Source: Labilibacter sediminis (lineage in GTDB: Bacteria; Bacteroidota; Bacteroidia; Bacteroidales; Marinilabiliaceae). Taken from it: a DNA stretch of 64,000 nucleotides. The notes beneath the pieces were generated by a model that saw nothing but the letters and a program-made list of their open reading frames with translations, was not told the DNA's origin and ran no database searches. Shown here piece after piece: positions 18,795 through 30,018 of this stretch. Within the stretch, counting starts at the first letter, position 1. Each line of letters opens with the position of its first letter. The stretch covers positions 62,001 to 126,000 of the forward strand of contig NZ_VCHY01000017.1 in the NCBI RefSeq assembly GCF_005877885.1. Reading direction: 5' to 3'. The translations under genes were made by a program, and so were the position numbers.

Positions 18795-19634
18795 TTATTC
18801 CTTTAACAATCGAATCCCTTCATCTTCGATGGCGATGATGCGTTGCTTATAAAGAGAACCTATAGCTTTTTTAAAACTCTTTTTACTTACTCCAAACCTG
18901 CGTGATATTTCATCGGCGGGACTTTTATCTGTAACATCCATAAAGCCTCCGCAACTTTTTATCTTATCTAAAATTGCCTGCGCAATACTATCAACTTTTT
19001 GATAACCCGGCTTCTCAAGCATTAAATCAATTTTATCATCATCTCTAACCTTTTTAATATAGGCTTTAAACTTATCGCCTTTATACAGTTTCCTGAAAAC
19101 TTCATTGGCATAAATAACCCCGGTATGTAAGCCATTAATAATCGCCTTAAAGCCCATATCCGTTTTGGCGGTTATCATTATATCTACCTCCTGTCCTTCC
19201 TCATATTCTGGAGGAAGATTATCCAAAAATTTCTCAATTTTTGAAGATGCTGCTATACGTCCACTCTCATCATCAAGATAAACATAAACCACATATTTTC
19301 TTCCTTTCTCGATATTTACCTTTTGCTCTCTGAAAGGCACCAGTAAATCCTTAGGTAAACCCCAATCTAAAAATGCACCAACCTTTCCCACCGAAACAGC
19401 TTCAAGACAGGCAAATTCACCAACAATGGCATCAGGCATTTCTGTTGTGGCAATCAACCTGTCCTCTGAATCAAGGTAAATAAAAACCTCCAATTCACTA
19501 CCTACCGTACAATTTACGGGAACATATCTTCTTGGTATAAGGATTTCTCCCAAATCTTCTCCTCCATCCAGATACAATCCAAAATCTAAATCCTTAACTA
19601 CTTTTAATACGTTGTATTTACCTATTTCTACCAT
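18795..19634 (-). CDS. CvfB-like S1 RNA-binding protein
   Basis: The ATG at 19634 gives MVEIGKYNVLKVVKDLDFG, the usual start of CvfB-family proteins; an upstream Met at 19676 adds 14 unlikely residues. The 279-residue protein has tandem S1-like beta-barrels: KYNVLKVVKDLDFGLYLDGG, then VSVGKVGAFLDWGLPKDLLVP, then DIMITAKTDMGFKAIINGLHTG. A C-terminal winged helix follows (ISRRFGVSKKSFKKAIGSLY). In Firmicutes the family affects virulence and gene expression through RNA binding; the role in Bacteroidota is not established. Transcribed alone, convergent with the sulfatase. Confidence 0.88.
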   Translation of the reverse strand: MVEIGKYNVLKVVKDLDFGLYLDGGEDLGEILIPRRYVPVNCTVGSELEVFIYLDSEDRLIATTEMPDAIVGEFACLEAVSVGKVGAFLDWGLPKDLLVPFREQKVNIEKGRKYVVYVYLDDESGRIAASSKIEKFLDNLPPEYEEGQEVDIMITAKTDMGFKAIINGLHTGVIYANEVFRKLYKGDKFKAYIKKVRDDDKIDLMLEKPGYQKVDSIAQAILDKIKSCGGFMDVTDKSPADEISRRFGVSKKSFKKAIGSLYKQRIIAIEDEGIRLLKE

Positions 19635-19742
19635 TATGTCCTTTTTAGTGAGTGCAAAGATATTTAAAAGTATCAAGACACCAGATTCTGGTATTAAGAT
19701 TCTTTTTTAACATCCCTATACTATTACTATTACATTTATTAC

Positions 19743-20399
19743 TTAAAGCTTATACATCTCCTGCCAGAGACGTTCAAATTCCTCCGTAAATTGCTCAACA
19801 ATAGAATGATTGGTAGTAATCAGCAGGTTTTCCTGATTATGTTTTGATGCAGTATATGTCCAATTAAAACTTCCTGTGAAAACAATACGGTTATCTATTA
19901 CTCCAAATTTATTGTGCATATGATATTCTGAGTGATCTATTTTAACATCAACGCCTTTACTCCTTAAAGTCTGTATATCTGATCCCTTATCGAATATTTT
20001 TTGATCGTCGGTTATTATTTTCACCTTAACACCTCTTTGGTGACAATCGATTATTTCATTGGCTAACCGGTCATCTGTTATAGAAAACACACAAAGCTTT
20101 ACAGACTTCTTTGCATTTTTCAACAAGTCCTTTAAGGCATCTCTAATTTCGGTTCCCGGGCTAAAAAGAACCTGATGAATACGAAATGAATGCTTATCAA
20201 TATTACGAAAACACCCCTGGAGCCAGGTAATCGATTGATGATTATCCTCTATTACCAAAGAGTCTTTTAGTAATCTTGCTCTTAACTCTTTTCTATCGTG
20301 ATGATTTAATGCAGCAATCCCTGCTATTATTTCTGCATTTTTAAGTTCAAACTCCCCATCATCAATAAAGAGTTTAAAATGATCGATAATTTTTTTCAC
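19743..20399 (-). CDS. Phospholipase D-like nuclease domain protein
   Basis: The 218-residue protein has one HKD motif, HNKFGVIDNRIVFTGSFNWT (about residues 162-181), the signature of single-motif PLD-fold enzymes such as bacterial Nuc and mitochondrial Zucchini/PLD6. These act as dimers. The first 70 residues are Glu/Arg/His rich and not recognisable. The preceding IRDALKDLLKNAKKSVKLCVFSITDD stretch (its ends quoted in part) is the typical first strand-helix pair. No signal peptide is visible, so a cytoplasmic nuclease or phospholipase role is more likely than an exported one. It is separated by 109 bp from the S1 gene on the same strand. Confidence 0.82.
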   Translation of the reverse strand: MKKIIDHFKLFIDDGEFELKNAEIIAGIAALNHHDRKELRARLLKDSLVIEDNHQSITWLQGCFRNIDKHSFRIHQVLFSPGTEIRDALKDLLKNAKKSVKLCVFSITDDRLANEIIDCHQRGVKVKIITDDQKIFDKGSDIQTLRSKGVDVKIDHSEYHMHNKFGVIDNRIVFTGSFNWTYTASKHNQENLLITTNHSIVEQFTEEFERLWQEMYKL

Positions 20400-20526
20400 T
20401 AATGGTTTGATTTAAAATTCTTCCTAATAAATGCTATACTATTTTTAATAATTTCATAAAGATAGTTCTGCAATTTTATTTCACACTAAAACAACTATGC
20501 AATCTACTTTAATTTATGCACAGGTC

Positions 20527-21357
20527 TTAATCCACTTTTTTAAACACCAATGTATCAGTACTATTCTCCAAAATAAGATCTAATTCATCAAAACGATAAT
20601 TTAAACCCTTATTCGACAGTGCCTCTAATAATTTCATTTCAATTTCAATAGCCGGACAGGCCATTTTTGTGCTTAATATTGATCGAAAGAAAATTTGATC
20701 TTTGCCCAAATAGAAACTCGTAGTAAAAGAATTACACCCCAGCATCCCCATAACTTTTCCATTATTTAAGTGCAACTCCATACATGGGTGTTGTCCACCG
20801 TTACCTTGTTCATAAGGTAAACCATTCAAATTCTTCAATGCCCAAATATCGTGTAATCTCACGTTCCCGTAATATTCTCCACAACCATAAAATTCACTAT
20901 ACTTCTCGTCATTTGTTTGCTTTGTAGAAACTTGAACAACATAAGGCTTTTTAACCCCACTCATACTATCTTCACATCCCTTCATTTCTATGGTTACCGA
21001 AATCTCACCCTGATCGCTCTTTCCTTTGTAACGAACAATAGATTTATCCACTATTTGTTCTGGTTCTGACACAGAAACAACAATTGAATCAATACCTGTT
21101 AATGTTTTAAAACGCATTACATGATCAAAACCTATCTCCAACGACCAAAAAGGTTCGTTACCGGAAGCAAAAAAGTCAACACCTTTGTTTTGCATTTCAT
21201 AATATCGCATCTGACTTATTGCTGTGCTACCATCCCGGTTGGCATGAACATCTCCACTTACTATTTTTGACTCATTTTGCGAGGATTTATTCAAAATTTT
21301 ACACGAATAAAAGACTAGCAATACAAACACGAAGCTAAAAGCAATATTTTTAATCAT
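20527..21357 (-). CDS. META-domain (HslJ-like) lipoprotein
   Basis: The 276-residue product begins with a lipoprotein signal (VFVLLVFYSC, Cys at residue 19). The middle part, FFASGNEPFWSLEI and onward with EGCEDSMSG-like cysteine context, resembles the COG3650-type domain often fused to META. The C-terminal 110 residues form a META domain: DIWALKNLNGL, MELHLNNGKVMGMLGCNSF and ATEMACP-like STKMACPA. Relatives such as E. coli HslJ are linked to heat stress or novobiocin tolerance. The protein is expected in the periplasm anchored to a membrane. Its role here is unknown. Confidence 0.82.
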   Translation of the reverse strand: MIKNIAFSFVFVLLVFYSCKILNKSSQNESKIVSGDVHANRDGSTAISQMRYYEMQNKGVDFFASGNEPFWSLEIGFDHVMRFKTLTGIDSIVVSVSEPEQIVDKSIVRYKGKSDQGEISVTIEMKGCEDSMSGVKKPYVVQVSTKQTNDEKYSEFYGCGEYYGNVRLHDIWALKNLNGLPYEQGNGGQHPCMELHLNNGKVMGMLGCNSFTTSFYLGKDQIFFRSILSTKMACPAIEIEMKLLEALSNKGLNYRFDELDLILENSTDTLVFKKVD

Positions 21358-21476
21358 GACTAACTATTTTATCGATACAACAAACAAAAGTACACCCTAA
21401 AGTAAAGAAATATACTATTTAAACATTCCTTAACAATTAAAATCCTTTAGCACAAGGTCACTTCATTTATAATACC

Positions 21477-21484
21477 TATTTTTG
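21477..21484 (+). promoter_or_regulatory. Bacteroidota -7 promoter box for the ABC-F gene
   Basis: TATTTTTG fits TAnnTTTG and lies 33 bp before the ABC-F ATG. A clear -33 element is not seen. Confidence 0.5.
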
Positions 21485-21517
21485 CGCTCCTTTTGAATAA
21501 AAGAAAAACATTTATAG

Positions 21518-23131
<1,614 letters not shown>

Positions 23132-23170
23132 AATATCTGGAATCTATTATTAGCTTCCTGTAAGATTTAA

Positions 23171-23200
23171 AATGCCAACTAAAGCAGTTGGCATTTTTTT
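23171..23200 (+). terminator. Intrinsic terminator after the ABC-F gene
   Basis: AATGCCAACT (23171-23180) pairs with AGTTGGCATT (23186-23195), followed by a run of Ts. Confidence 0.9.
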
Positions 23201-23323
23201 ATATCTTGAATTCATACGTGAAACAACATTAATTCATATTAAAAATTTACAAACAATGTAAGTATTTGACTTCATTAACGTCTATTACTCTATCCCAATA
23301 AAACTTTGTAATTATTCAATAAG

Positions 23324-24027
23324 ATGAGGGTAAGTGATGATATAAACACATTCTGGATACTAAAGAACTTTAGTATTTTTCAACAACTTAGTAAGACTGA
23401 TTTACTAAAGTTGTATGAATGCACTCAAATGAAAAAATTTGATAAAAAGCATCTCATTTACCTGCCGAATGATAAAGCAGATAAAATATATTTCTTAAAG
23501 CAAGGCAAAGTAAAAATAAATAGTTTTTCTAATGATGGTAAAGAATTAATACACGCGTTTATTACTGCTGGTGAAATATTTGGAGAAATGGCTATTGCAG
23601 GAGATATTTGGCGTAAAAACTATGCGGAAGCTATAGAGCAAAGCATTGTATGCTACATGCCAACAACTGATTTTTCTATATTATTAAAAGAATTACCTGT
23701 CCTGCAAAATGAAATTACAAAATTAATTGGCCTTAGACTTGTTAAAGCACAAAAAAACTAGAAAGACTTTGGTTTCTCTCAGTAAAAGAAAGGCTTATTT
23801 TATTGCTTCGCGATTTAGCCGAAGAGTATGGAGCTATAATAAATATCGGAATTATTATTCCTTTATTTCTTACACATAGCGATATTGCTGCGCTTATATC
23901 TTCATCCCGACAGACCGTAACTTCTTTGCTATCTGATTTAGAAAACTCCGGCCATATTATTTACAACCGAAACCGTCTTCTGCTAAAAGATAAGTTTCTT
24001 ATTCAACACAAGCATATAGCCGGCTAA
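23324..24027 (+). pseudogene. Crp/Fnr-family regulator split by a -1 frameshift at an A-run
   Basis: Reading frame 1 (23324-23761, 145 codons) encodes the cyclic-nucleotide-binding beta-barrel, with FLKQGKVKINSFSNDGKEL and GEIFGEMAIAG, and part of the dimer helix ending LIGLRLVKAQKN-stop. The -1 frame continues without a gap: KKLERLWFLSVKERLILLLRD (quoted in part), then the winged-helix DNA-binding domain LTHSDIAALISSSRQTVTSLLSDLE, ending at 24027. Together they give one normal-length Crp/Fnr protein of about 234 residues. The junction is the heptamer A AAA AAC immediately followed by TAG in the zero frame. That may be a homopolymer deletion, a sequencing error or a true slippery site. Confidence 0.85.
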
Positions 24028-24034
24028 CTTTACA

Positions 24035-25141
24035 TTATTGAAAAGATATAAATCGATAAACTTTAGCTTTGTTATTAATAATAATTGTATGAACCCTTTC
24101 TTTCAAATGCAATCTTTCATCTTTAAACTGTACATTAAACAATAAACTACCATTAGTTTTATATCCTCCATATGGATAATTTCCATAAGAACGATTAAAC
24201 CCTGTATCTTCAGTTAAAACTTTACTATCCGGATACATTTCTAACCATGAACCAAGAGTAGTTTCAACAACCTGATAATGTATAGGTTTTTCTCTAATTA
24301 AGGAACCTACAATTGCTTCATTCTTTATTTGCGACCACCTGCTACCAGTATTTCTGTCGTATGGTACTATGTTGCTTTCATACAACAATCCTGAAACTCC
24401 AAAAGAACCTATACCTCTAACTACCTGCCTGTCCCAACATGTTGCCGTTCCCGTTAAAGGACAATAAATAACAGCAAAATAAGTATCCCCAATTCGGTCA
24501 TTTACTATTTCGTGCCAATCTAGAATATTATGTGGATATGCTCTGTTTTCATCTCCCAACTTTATTCCAACTATTAATTGATTTAAATTATTACCCGAAT
24601 TACTAAAACGAGGCATATCTACCGAAGGAATACCGTCTATTCCTGGTCCTCCGGAAACAACCCTTTCTTTAGGAACCGTCCACCCCTGAGTTCCCACAAC
24701 AATCTTACCTTCAAATTTGCCAGCATCATTATCTGGATATATTATCGTGCCAGGATAGAAAGTGGCAATAGAAAACCAATACCCTATCATAGAAAAGGTA
24801 GACTTTAACTTCTGTCCAATATCAGGACCACTCACCGCTTCACCAAAAATATCCCATTCATTCCCCAAGTTATCTCTCATAATTATGGGCAAATCTTCCT
24901 CTGTGGCCACAAACTCCAATTCCATTCCATTTAATTTATTTATAAAGGATACGATAAAATTTTCACTTTGATTCCCAACCACAACAACTTTTTTATTCTC
25001 AAAACTATCATTAATTATTACCGTTTGAGATGATGGTTTATCAGGAATACCTATCAAAGAAGTCATGTCCTCACCTTCACTACACCTCAAACAAATAATA
25101 AATATTAATATTAATGTTACCATCATCCTTAAAGGTTTCAT
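24035..25141 (-). CDS. DUF3179 lipoprotein
   Basis: I prefer the ATG at 25141 (MKPLRMMVTLILIFIICLRC), which exposes a lipoprotein-like signal; an upstream Met at 25177 would add 12 residues. The protein (about 368 residues) contains the DUF3179 core. It reads KLGDENRAYPHNILDWHEIV, then YFAVIYCPLTGTATCWDR with two cysteines, then YDRNTGSRWSQI and TEDTGFNRSYGNYPYGGY. The family is usually exported and its function is unknown. It is followed downstream by the end of the convergent Crp/Fnr gene (7 bp apart) and preceded by a beta-barrel gene on the same strand with which it may be co-transcribed. Confidence 0.85.
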   Translation of the reverse strand: MKPLRMMVTLILIFIICLRCSEGEDMTSLIGIPDKPSSQTVIINDSFENKKVVVVGNQSENFIVSFINKLNGMELEFVATEEDLPIIMRDNLGNEWDIFGEAVSGPDIGQKLKSTFSMIGYWFSIATFYPGTIIYPDNDAGKFEGKIVVGTQGWTVPKERVVSGGPGIDGIPSVDMPRFSNSGNNLNQLIVGIKLGDENRAYPHNILDWHEIVNDRIGDTYFAVIYCPLTGTATCWDRQVVRGIGSFGVSGLLYESNIVPYDRNTGSRWSQIKNEAIVGSLIREKPIHYQVVETTLGSWLEMYPDSKVLTEDTGFNRSYGNYPYGGYKTNGSLLFNVQFKDERLHLKERVHTIIINNKAKVYRFISFQ

Positions 25142-25200
25142 ATCTCTGTTTTTAATTGAATTCAATAAAACTTTCATGACACAACTTTCATAATATCATT

Positions 25201-26169
25201 TCAATTTGAAGACTTCAGTCTATAACTTACTCCTAAATTAAGCCGATATGATGTAGTCAACTGAGTACCCACAAGATTTCTATAAACAGGTATCTCACTC
25301 CCAATGGTAATATCTAGGTTAGCTGCCGGATTTAAGTTTAAACCCGGGTTAATATTTACCCAATGCCCTCCTGTTGACGGCAATTCAAAACCTTCCGAAA
25401 TATCTGCTTGCGTAAATCTGTATGACAACTGAATAACTGAGGTTAGTGTAGTTTTTCTTAACAAAAATCCCTTTATCAAACCAACAGCACTAACAAATTC
25501 ATTTCCAAAACGATAATCAACATCTCCTTCAAATCGAGAAGATTTTCCACTAAACCTAACTCCTCCTGTAGCATTTAAGTCAAATTGAGGAATCCCAAAT
25601 ATTTGAAAATATTTATAAGAAAATCCGTTTATAAAATCTCTTGAACCAGATCCCGGCTGTAAGTCCGGAGGTAACAAAATCCCATCTTCCCCTCTTGCAT
25701 TAGTCTTTCCAAAAGGTATCTTTAATCCTGAGACAACAATTAACTCCTGCTTAACAGACATAGGTACACTAAACTGTGCAAGTAAAAATCCATCTCCCAG
25801 TCCTGATTGAGATACCCGATTATCTACCCCATTTGCAATAAACGTATTTTGCTGTTCATTTATATACGATAATAAAACCGTTATACCTATCCGGTCAGTA
25901 ATACCATATGAACTTTGCCATAATAAAGATTGCGTTATTCTTGTTCTTGTATCATCTTCTAAAACCTCATCTTCACTAACCAAATCATTGATATAATTAA
26001 AATCATAACCAATCCTAAAATACCACTCATTCTTCTCTAAGTGTTGCATACCAATATTGCCAATTAAAGGAGTTCCCCCTGAACAACAAGATTGCCCAAA
26101 AACCTCATAATGTAGCAATAATAAAAGATTTAATATATAGAAAAGTCCGGTTCTCATATGCTTTGACAA
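25201..26169 (-). CDS. Outer-membrane beta-barrel protein
   Basis: The 322-residue product has an N-terminal signal peptide (GLFYILNLLLLLHYEVFGQ) with cleavage before SCCSGGTP. The remainder is a string of amphipathic beta-strands rich in Gly, Tyr and Phe: WYFRIGYDFNYINDL, SYGITDRIGITVLLSYI, ELIVVSGLKIPFG, and a final strand SYRLNLGVSYRLKSSN. This fits a transporter-type barrel of the outer membrane. The twin cysteines after the cleavage site are a common feature in Bacteroidota relatives. It is 59 bp upstream of the DUF3179 gene on the same strand. Substrate unknown. Confidence 0.75.
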   Translation of the reverse strand: MSKHMRTGLFYILNLLLLLHYEVFGQSCCSGGTPLIGNIGMQHLEKNEWYFRIGYDFNYINDLVSEDEVLEDDTRTRITQSLLWQSSYGITDRIGITVLLSYINEQQNTFIANGVDNRVSQSGLGDGFLLAQFSVPMSVKQELIVVSGLKIPFGKTNARGEDGILLPPDLQPGSGSRDFINGFSYKYFQIFGIPQFDLNATGGVRFSGKSSRFEGDVDYRFGNEFVSAVGLIKGFLLRKTTLTSVIQLSYRFTQADISEGFELPSTGGHWVNINPGLNLNPAANLDITIGSEIPVYRNLVGTQLTTSYRLNLGVSYRLKSSN

Positions 26170-26280
26170 TTGTTATAATCAAAGCTATACAGAAACCAGA
26201 TAAATAAATGTCATTAAGCTGACATCTTGACTATTCCTAAATAGTCTCTACCCCTTATTTAGAACTTATTAAATTGATAA

Positions 26281-27576
26281 TCACTTAAGCAACTTCTTAA
26301 CAACAGTTCCCTTAGAAGTTTCAATCTTAAGCATATACAATCCTTTTGCAATATGCGAAGTCGGAATTTCATATTGATTTACAAATATTGATCTGACATT
26401 ATAAACCAGATCTCCTGTAATACTATAAAGAGTCATCGAACTGATCTCAGCATCTGTCTTTACCCTGATATAATCATCAAAAGGATTTGGCGTAATTACA
26501 ACTGAGTTTTTTACTTCCTGAATCCCCGTAGCTACTCCAGAAGAATTAATTACAAAATATGCTCTTACATCAAAATTCTGAACATCACCCTGCACCTTAC
26601 AAACATATGTATCCGTATTTAATACAGATGAAACAGTATATGTTTTAGCGTTTTCTGCTACAATTTCTTCTGTACTCGATGTACGCTTATACCAATCATA
26701 CTTTTTAGCTCCCGTAACATCATCCATTTGAATGGTAACCTGATCACCCTGCTTTAAATCAATATTTTCAGTATCCTGTACATACTGATAATTATCCACA
26801 AATTTTAGATATGTTTCAGCATGATACGGTGCAACATCACTAAAACTAAAATAATTACCCTCAATACTAATTTTAGAATTACCTGGATATACTACATCTA
26901 CGAAAGGTAAACTGGTTAATTTATTTTCATGAATATAAAATCGAAATAATTTGGTAGCCTGAGTAAGCGTTGTTGGTACCGCTCCTTTTAAATTACACTG
27001 TTGCATATATACCCCTGTTAATTTAGGTAACTCAAAAAGCTCTTTAGGGATTTCGCAATCTAAATTGGTCATTTGAAAGTTGACATATTCCAAGTTGGTC
27101 ATTTTTTCAATACCATCAGGAATTCCTCCTGTTAAGCTGGTATATTTCATCTTTAGTCTTTTTAGACTCGATAAATTCCATAATTCGCCGGGTATAGTAC
27201 CTGTTAAATCAAGCATTCTGGGACCTTTCTCACTCCCGTTTAGATATAGAAGAGTTAATGCACTCAAATTTCCAATGGATGGAGAGAGGGTTCCACTTGG
27301 AAAAACACCATTATTATTAATACCCTCAATATTTAATTGGGTAACACGATAAAACTCACTCCCCTCTTCTCTTTCTACAGTCACTCCTTCCCACCCTTTA
27401 ATCCCTACATCAGCTCCATCAATGGTTTCTTTTAACCAGGTTTGAGTCCAATTACCTCCGCTGGCTTTATAAAAATCAACAAGTGCCAACGAATCAGATT
27501 CCAGCACTTGAGCAATTATTTGTTTAGGAAAAATCAATAAAATTCCAACTAAGAGAAGAACGAAAACACTTTTCAT
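26281..27576 (-). CDS. Leucine-rich-repeat T9SS protein, copy 1
   Basis: The 431-residue product has a signal peptide (FVLLLVGILLIFPKQIIAQ) and then a capping segment, DSLALVDFYKASGGNWTQTW, typical of bacterial plant-type LRR proteins. About six LRR units follow, among them LSALTLLYLNGS, LSSLKRLKMKYTSLTGGIP and MTNLEYVNFQMTNLDCEIP. Next comes an Ig-like stretch with YDWYKR and a type A T9SS tail from VITPNPFDDYIRV to VVKKLLK. It should be secreted by T9SS. It is closely similar along its whole length to the next gene upstream (27768-29060), so this is a tandem duplication. Ligand unknown. Confidence 0.88.
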   Translation of the reverse strand: MKSVFVLLLVGILLIFPKQIIAQVLESDSLALVDFYKASGGNWTQTWLKETIDGADVGIKGWEGVTVEREEGSEFYRVTQLNIEGINNNGVFPSGTLSPSIGNLSALTLLYLNGSEKGPRMLDLTGTIPGELWNLSSLKRLKMKYTSLTGGIPDGIEKMTNLEYVNFQMTNLDCEIPKELFELPKLTGVYMQQCNLKGAVPTTLTQATKLFRFYIHENKLTSLPFVDVVYPGNSKISIEGNYFSFSDVAPYHAETYLKFVDNYQYVQDTENIDLKQGDQVTIQMDDVTGAKKYDWYKRTSSTEEIVAENAKTYTVSSVLNTDTYVCKVQGDVQNFDVRAYFVINSSGVATGIQEVKNSVVITPNPFDDYIRVKTDAEISSMTLYSITGDLVYNVRSIFVNQYEIPTSHIAKGLYMLKIETSKGTVVKKLLK

Positions 27577-27767
27577 ATAAAATCAGGTTTAGGTTTAGAA
27601 ATTTTAAACTTTAATAAACAACCGCATATTAAAATCATTTGAATCTAACCATTTAAACCTGTGCGCAGAAAAATATTCTTTAAAAACAACTTCTTCTTTG
27701 ATTAGCATGCAAAAAACAAACGGAAACATTGCACAACCTATTACTTACACAATGATTTAATTGTTAA

Positions 27768-29060
27768 TCATTTAAATATCTTTTTCACAACATCACCTTC
27801 TGAAGTATACACTTTTAAAATATACATTCCATCAGTTAAATGAGAAGTAGAAACTTCATATTGATTTGCAAATATAGAAGTACGATTGTAAACTAAATTA
27901 CCTGCAACTCCATAGATATTCACCGACACAATTTCTGCATCCGTTTTTAATAGAATATAATCATCAAATGGATTTGGAGAAACCGTAACAATCACGTCTT
28001 CGCCATCACCTACTGATGAATGAATAACAAATAACGCTCTTACATCAAATTCAGGAATATCACCTAATACTTTACATACGTAAGTCTCTGTTTTCGGTAC
28101 TGAAGACAGTGTATAAGACATAACTCCCTCTGCTACCACCTCATCAACAACAATCTCTCCTTCTGTACGTTTATACCAATTATAATCAATGCCTCCAGTT
28201 ACTGCTCCCAACTCCATGGTAACATCTTCTCCTTTTATAAAATCAATATCTTCTGTTTCCTGTACATACTGAAAATTATCTACAAACTTTAAATAATTCA
28301 CTGCATGATAAGGCTCAACATCACTAAAACTAAAGAAATTTGCTTCTATACTAATTTTTGAGTTTTCCGGATCATCAACCTCAACAAATGGTAAACTTGT
28401 TAACTTATTTTCATGTATATAAAGACGAAATAATTTAGTAGCCTGCGAAAGTGTTTCGGGCACAGCTCCTTTTAAATTACACTGCTGCATATAAACACTT
28501 TCTAATTTAGGTAACTCAAAAAGCTCTTCCGGAATTTCACAATCTAAATTGGTCATTTGAAAATTAATATATTCTAAATTGACCATCTTTTCAATACCAT
28601 TCGGAAAACCTCCGGTTAAATTAGTATACTTTACCCTTAACCTTTCCAAGTTTGTTAAATTCCATATTTCTTCTGGTATTGGTCCGGTTAAATTGAGCAT
28701 CCTGGGACCTTTTTCGCTTCCATTCAGATATAATAATTTTAATGCACTTAAATTCCCAATGGATGGAGAAAGTGTTCCGCTAGGATACACTCCATTATTA
28801 TTAATATTTTCAATATCCAATTGAGTTACCCGATAAAAGTCACTTCCTTCTTCACGTTCAACAGTAACACCTTCCCAACCCTTAATACCAACTTTTTTAC
28901 CATCAATGGTTTCCTTTAACCAGGTTTGATTCCAGTTAGCTCCACTGGCTTCATAAATATCAACCAGTGCCAATGAATCGGATACAAGAACCTGAGCCCT
29001 CATATTCACTGAAACAACCAATAACAATCCCGCAACAACAAGAGCAAAAACATTTTTCAT
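27768..29060 (-). CDS. Leucine-rich-repeat T9SS protein, copy 2
   Basis: A 430-residue paralogue of the downstream neighbour with the same order of parts: signal peptide (FALVVAGLLLVVSVNMRAQ), NWNQTWLKETIDG cap, six or so LRRs, an Ig-like segment with YNWYKRTEGE and a T9SS type A tail beginning VSPNPFDDYILLK. Differences are scattered substitutions, with the greatest divergence in the Ig-like part. The 191-bp gap between the two copies contains no gene. Both lie just outside the left end of the island. Confidence 0.88.
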   Translation of the reverse strand: MKNVFALVVAGLLLVVSVNMRAQVLVSDSLALVDIYEASGANWNQTWLKETIDGKKVGIKGWEGVTVEREEGSDFYRVTQLDIENINNNGVYPSGTLSPSIGNLSALKLLYLNGSEKGPRMLNLTGPIPEEIWNLTNLERLRVKYTNLTGGFPNGIEKMVNLEYINFQMTNLDCEIPEELFELPKLESVYMQQCNLKGAVPETLSQATKLFRLYIHENKLTSLPFVEVDDPENSKISIEANFFSFSDVEPYHAVNYLKFVDNFQYVQETEDIDFIKGEDVTMELGAVTGGIDYNWYKRTEGEIVVDEVVAEGVMSYTLSSVPKTETYVCKVLGDIPEFDVRALFVIHSSVGDGEDVIVTVSPNPFDDYILLKTDAEIVSVNIYGVAGNLVYNRTSIFANQYEVSTSHLTDGMYILKVYTSEGDVVKKIFK

Positions 29061-29574
29061 ATTCCTATCTTTTGGTTTAGATTAGATATTTAATTTTATA
29101 TAGAGTCATAACCTCAACAACTCCTAATAATAGATTTCTTTTAACAAACTATCTCACTAAAAGACTGCACAGTAAATTATTGCATTACACAATACAAAAA
29201 AACTATACTTCAATAAACAAAATTTTGAACTCCCCAGTTCAGTTTATGCATCTCTTACCCCTTAAGAATGCATTAAAAGTATTACCCTGAATTTAATAAT
29301 TAATTGTTTTGATTTGGCAACTATTCTACCAAATCATTTTCTTCTTTGATTAGTTGATCAAAAATGTATAGAAAGGTAGTTTTTCACAAGACATTTAAAC
29401 CACAAGTCACTGCTTTACAAACGACTCGCGTATAAAGAAAACAACAACTCCCTTAAACAAAAACTTATAATATTTACAAGTTTAATATCTTGAAGAAAGT
29501 AAAATCGTAGGATGTGCTAATGAATAATTACGTTGTATCGAAAGAAATTTTACTGCTTAAACAGTATCCCAATA
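29061..29574. other. 514-bp region without a gene
   Basis: AT-rich spacer between the LRR gene start and the 3' end of the broken phosphodiesterase gene. I see no ORF, no RNA gene and no strong hairpin. Confidence 0.5.
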
Positions 29575-29824
29575 TCACCTTCCAAAAGTTTTATCGTCAA
29601 GCTCAATTACCTCTAAATTTTTAACCTCACCTTTATCCAACACAAACCGAATAGCTGTTCGTACAGCATGAAATCCACTTCGACCAGCAGCTCCGGGGTT
29701 AATGTGCAGGCAATTTATCTCATCATCGTATATTACCTTTAAAATATGAGAGTGACCGGCAATAAATAACTTAGGCGGTTTGCTAAAAAGCTGATGTTTT
29801 ACTTGTGGTGAATATTTTCCAGGA
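29575..29824 (-). pseudogene. YfcE/MJ0936-type phosphodiesterase, 3' half (cut by island)
   Basis: This half encodes KYSPQVKHQLFSKPPKLFI, then the metal-binding AGHSHILKVIYDD, CLHINPGAAGRSGFHAVRTA and the C-terminus ending LDDKTFGR. It has no start of its own. An ATG in the island DNA at 29868 opens the frame but adds unrelated residues (MLGSCNRVTKSIS). Its missing 5' half is at 62519-62773 on the same strand. Joined at the shared TA, the two halves restore Gly-Gly-Tyr-Pro-Gly-Lys-Tyr in frame and a protein of normal length (about 170 residues). Confidence 0.92.
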
Positions 29825-29831
29825 TATCCTG
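29820..29831. other. Left hybrid attachment site (palindrome centred on TA)
   Basis: CAGGATATCCTG is a perfect 12-bp palindrome whose central TA is at 29825-29826. Gene sequence lies to its left and island sequence to its right. The pentamer GGATA is shared with the right junction. Confidence 0.8.
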
Positions 29832-29994
29832 AAATAGATTTAGTGACCCTATTACAACTTCCTAACATATAATCGTTTGTCTTTTTTACTCCTTTGTTTA
29901 TTCATATTTACACCCTTTGTGTCTCATATTTTATAAAATCTACAACCATTATATTTCTATAATGTATAGATCTGTATTTCTCTAAAAATTAGAC

Positions 29995-30002
29995 TAATTT
30001 CG
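29995..30002 (+). promoter_or_regulatory. Conserved upstream box of the replacement phosphodiesterase
   Basis: TAATTTCG followed by GGCAAAATAAAATAA precedes this copy. The native gene has TATTTTCG followed by GACAAAATAAAATAA at the same distance (62794-62801, minus strand). Conservation outside the coding region suggests the island copy brought a native-like promoter and leader. Confidence 0.55.
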
Positions 30003-30018
30003 GGCAAAATAAAATAAT

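Noticed and set aside
29575-29868. The 97-codon minus-strand frame as an independent gene
   Set aside because: Its first residues are island DNA read by chance; the rest is the C-terminal half of the split phosphodiesterase, without the metal ligands of the N-terminal half.
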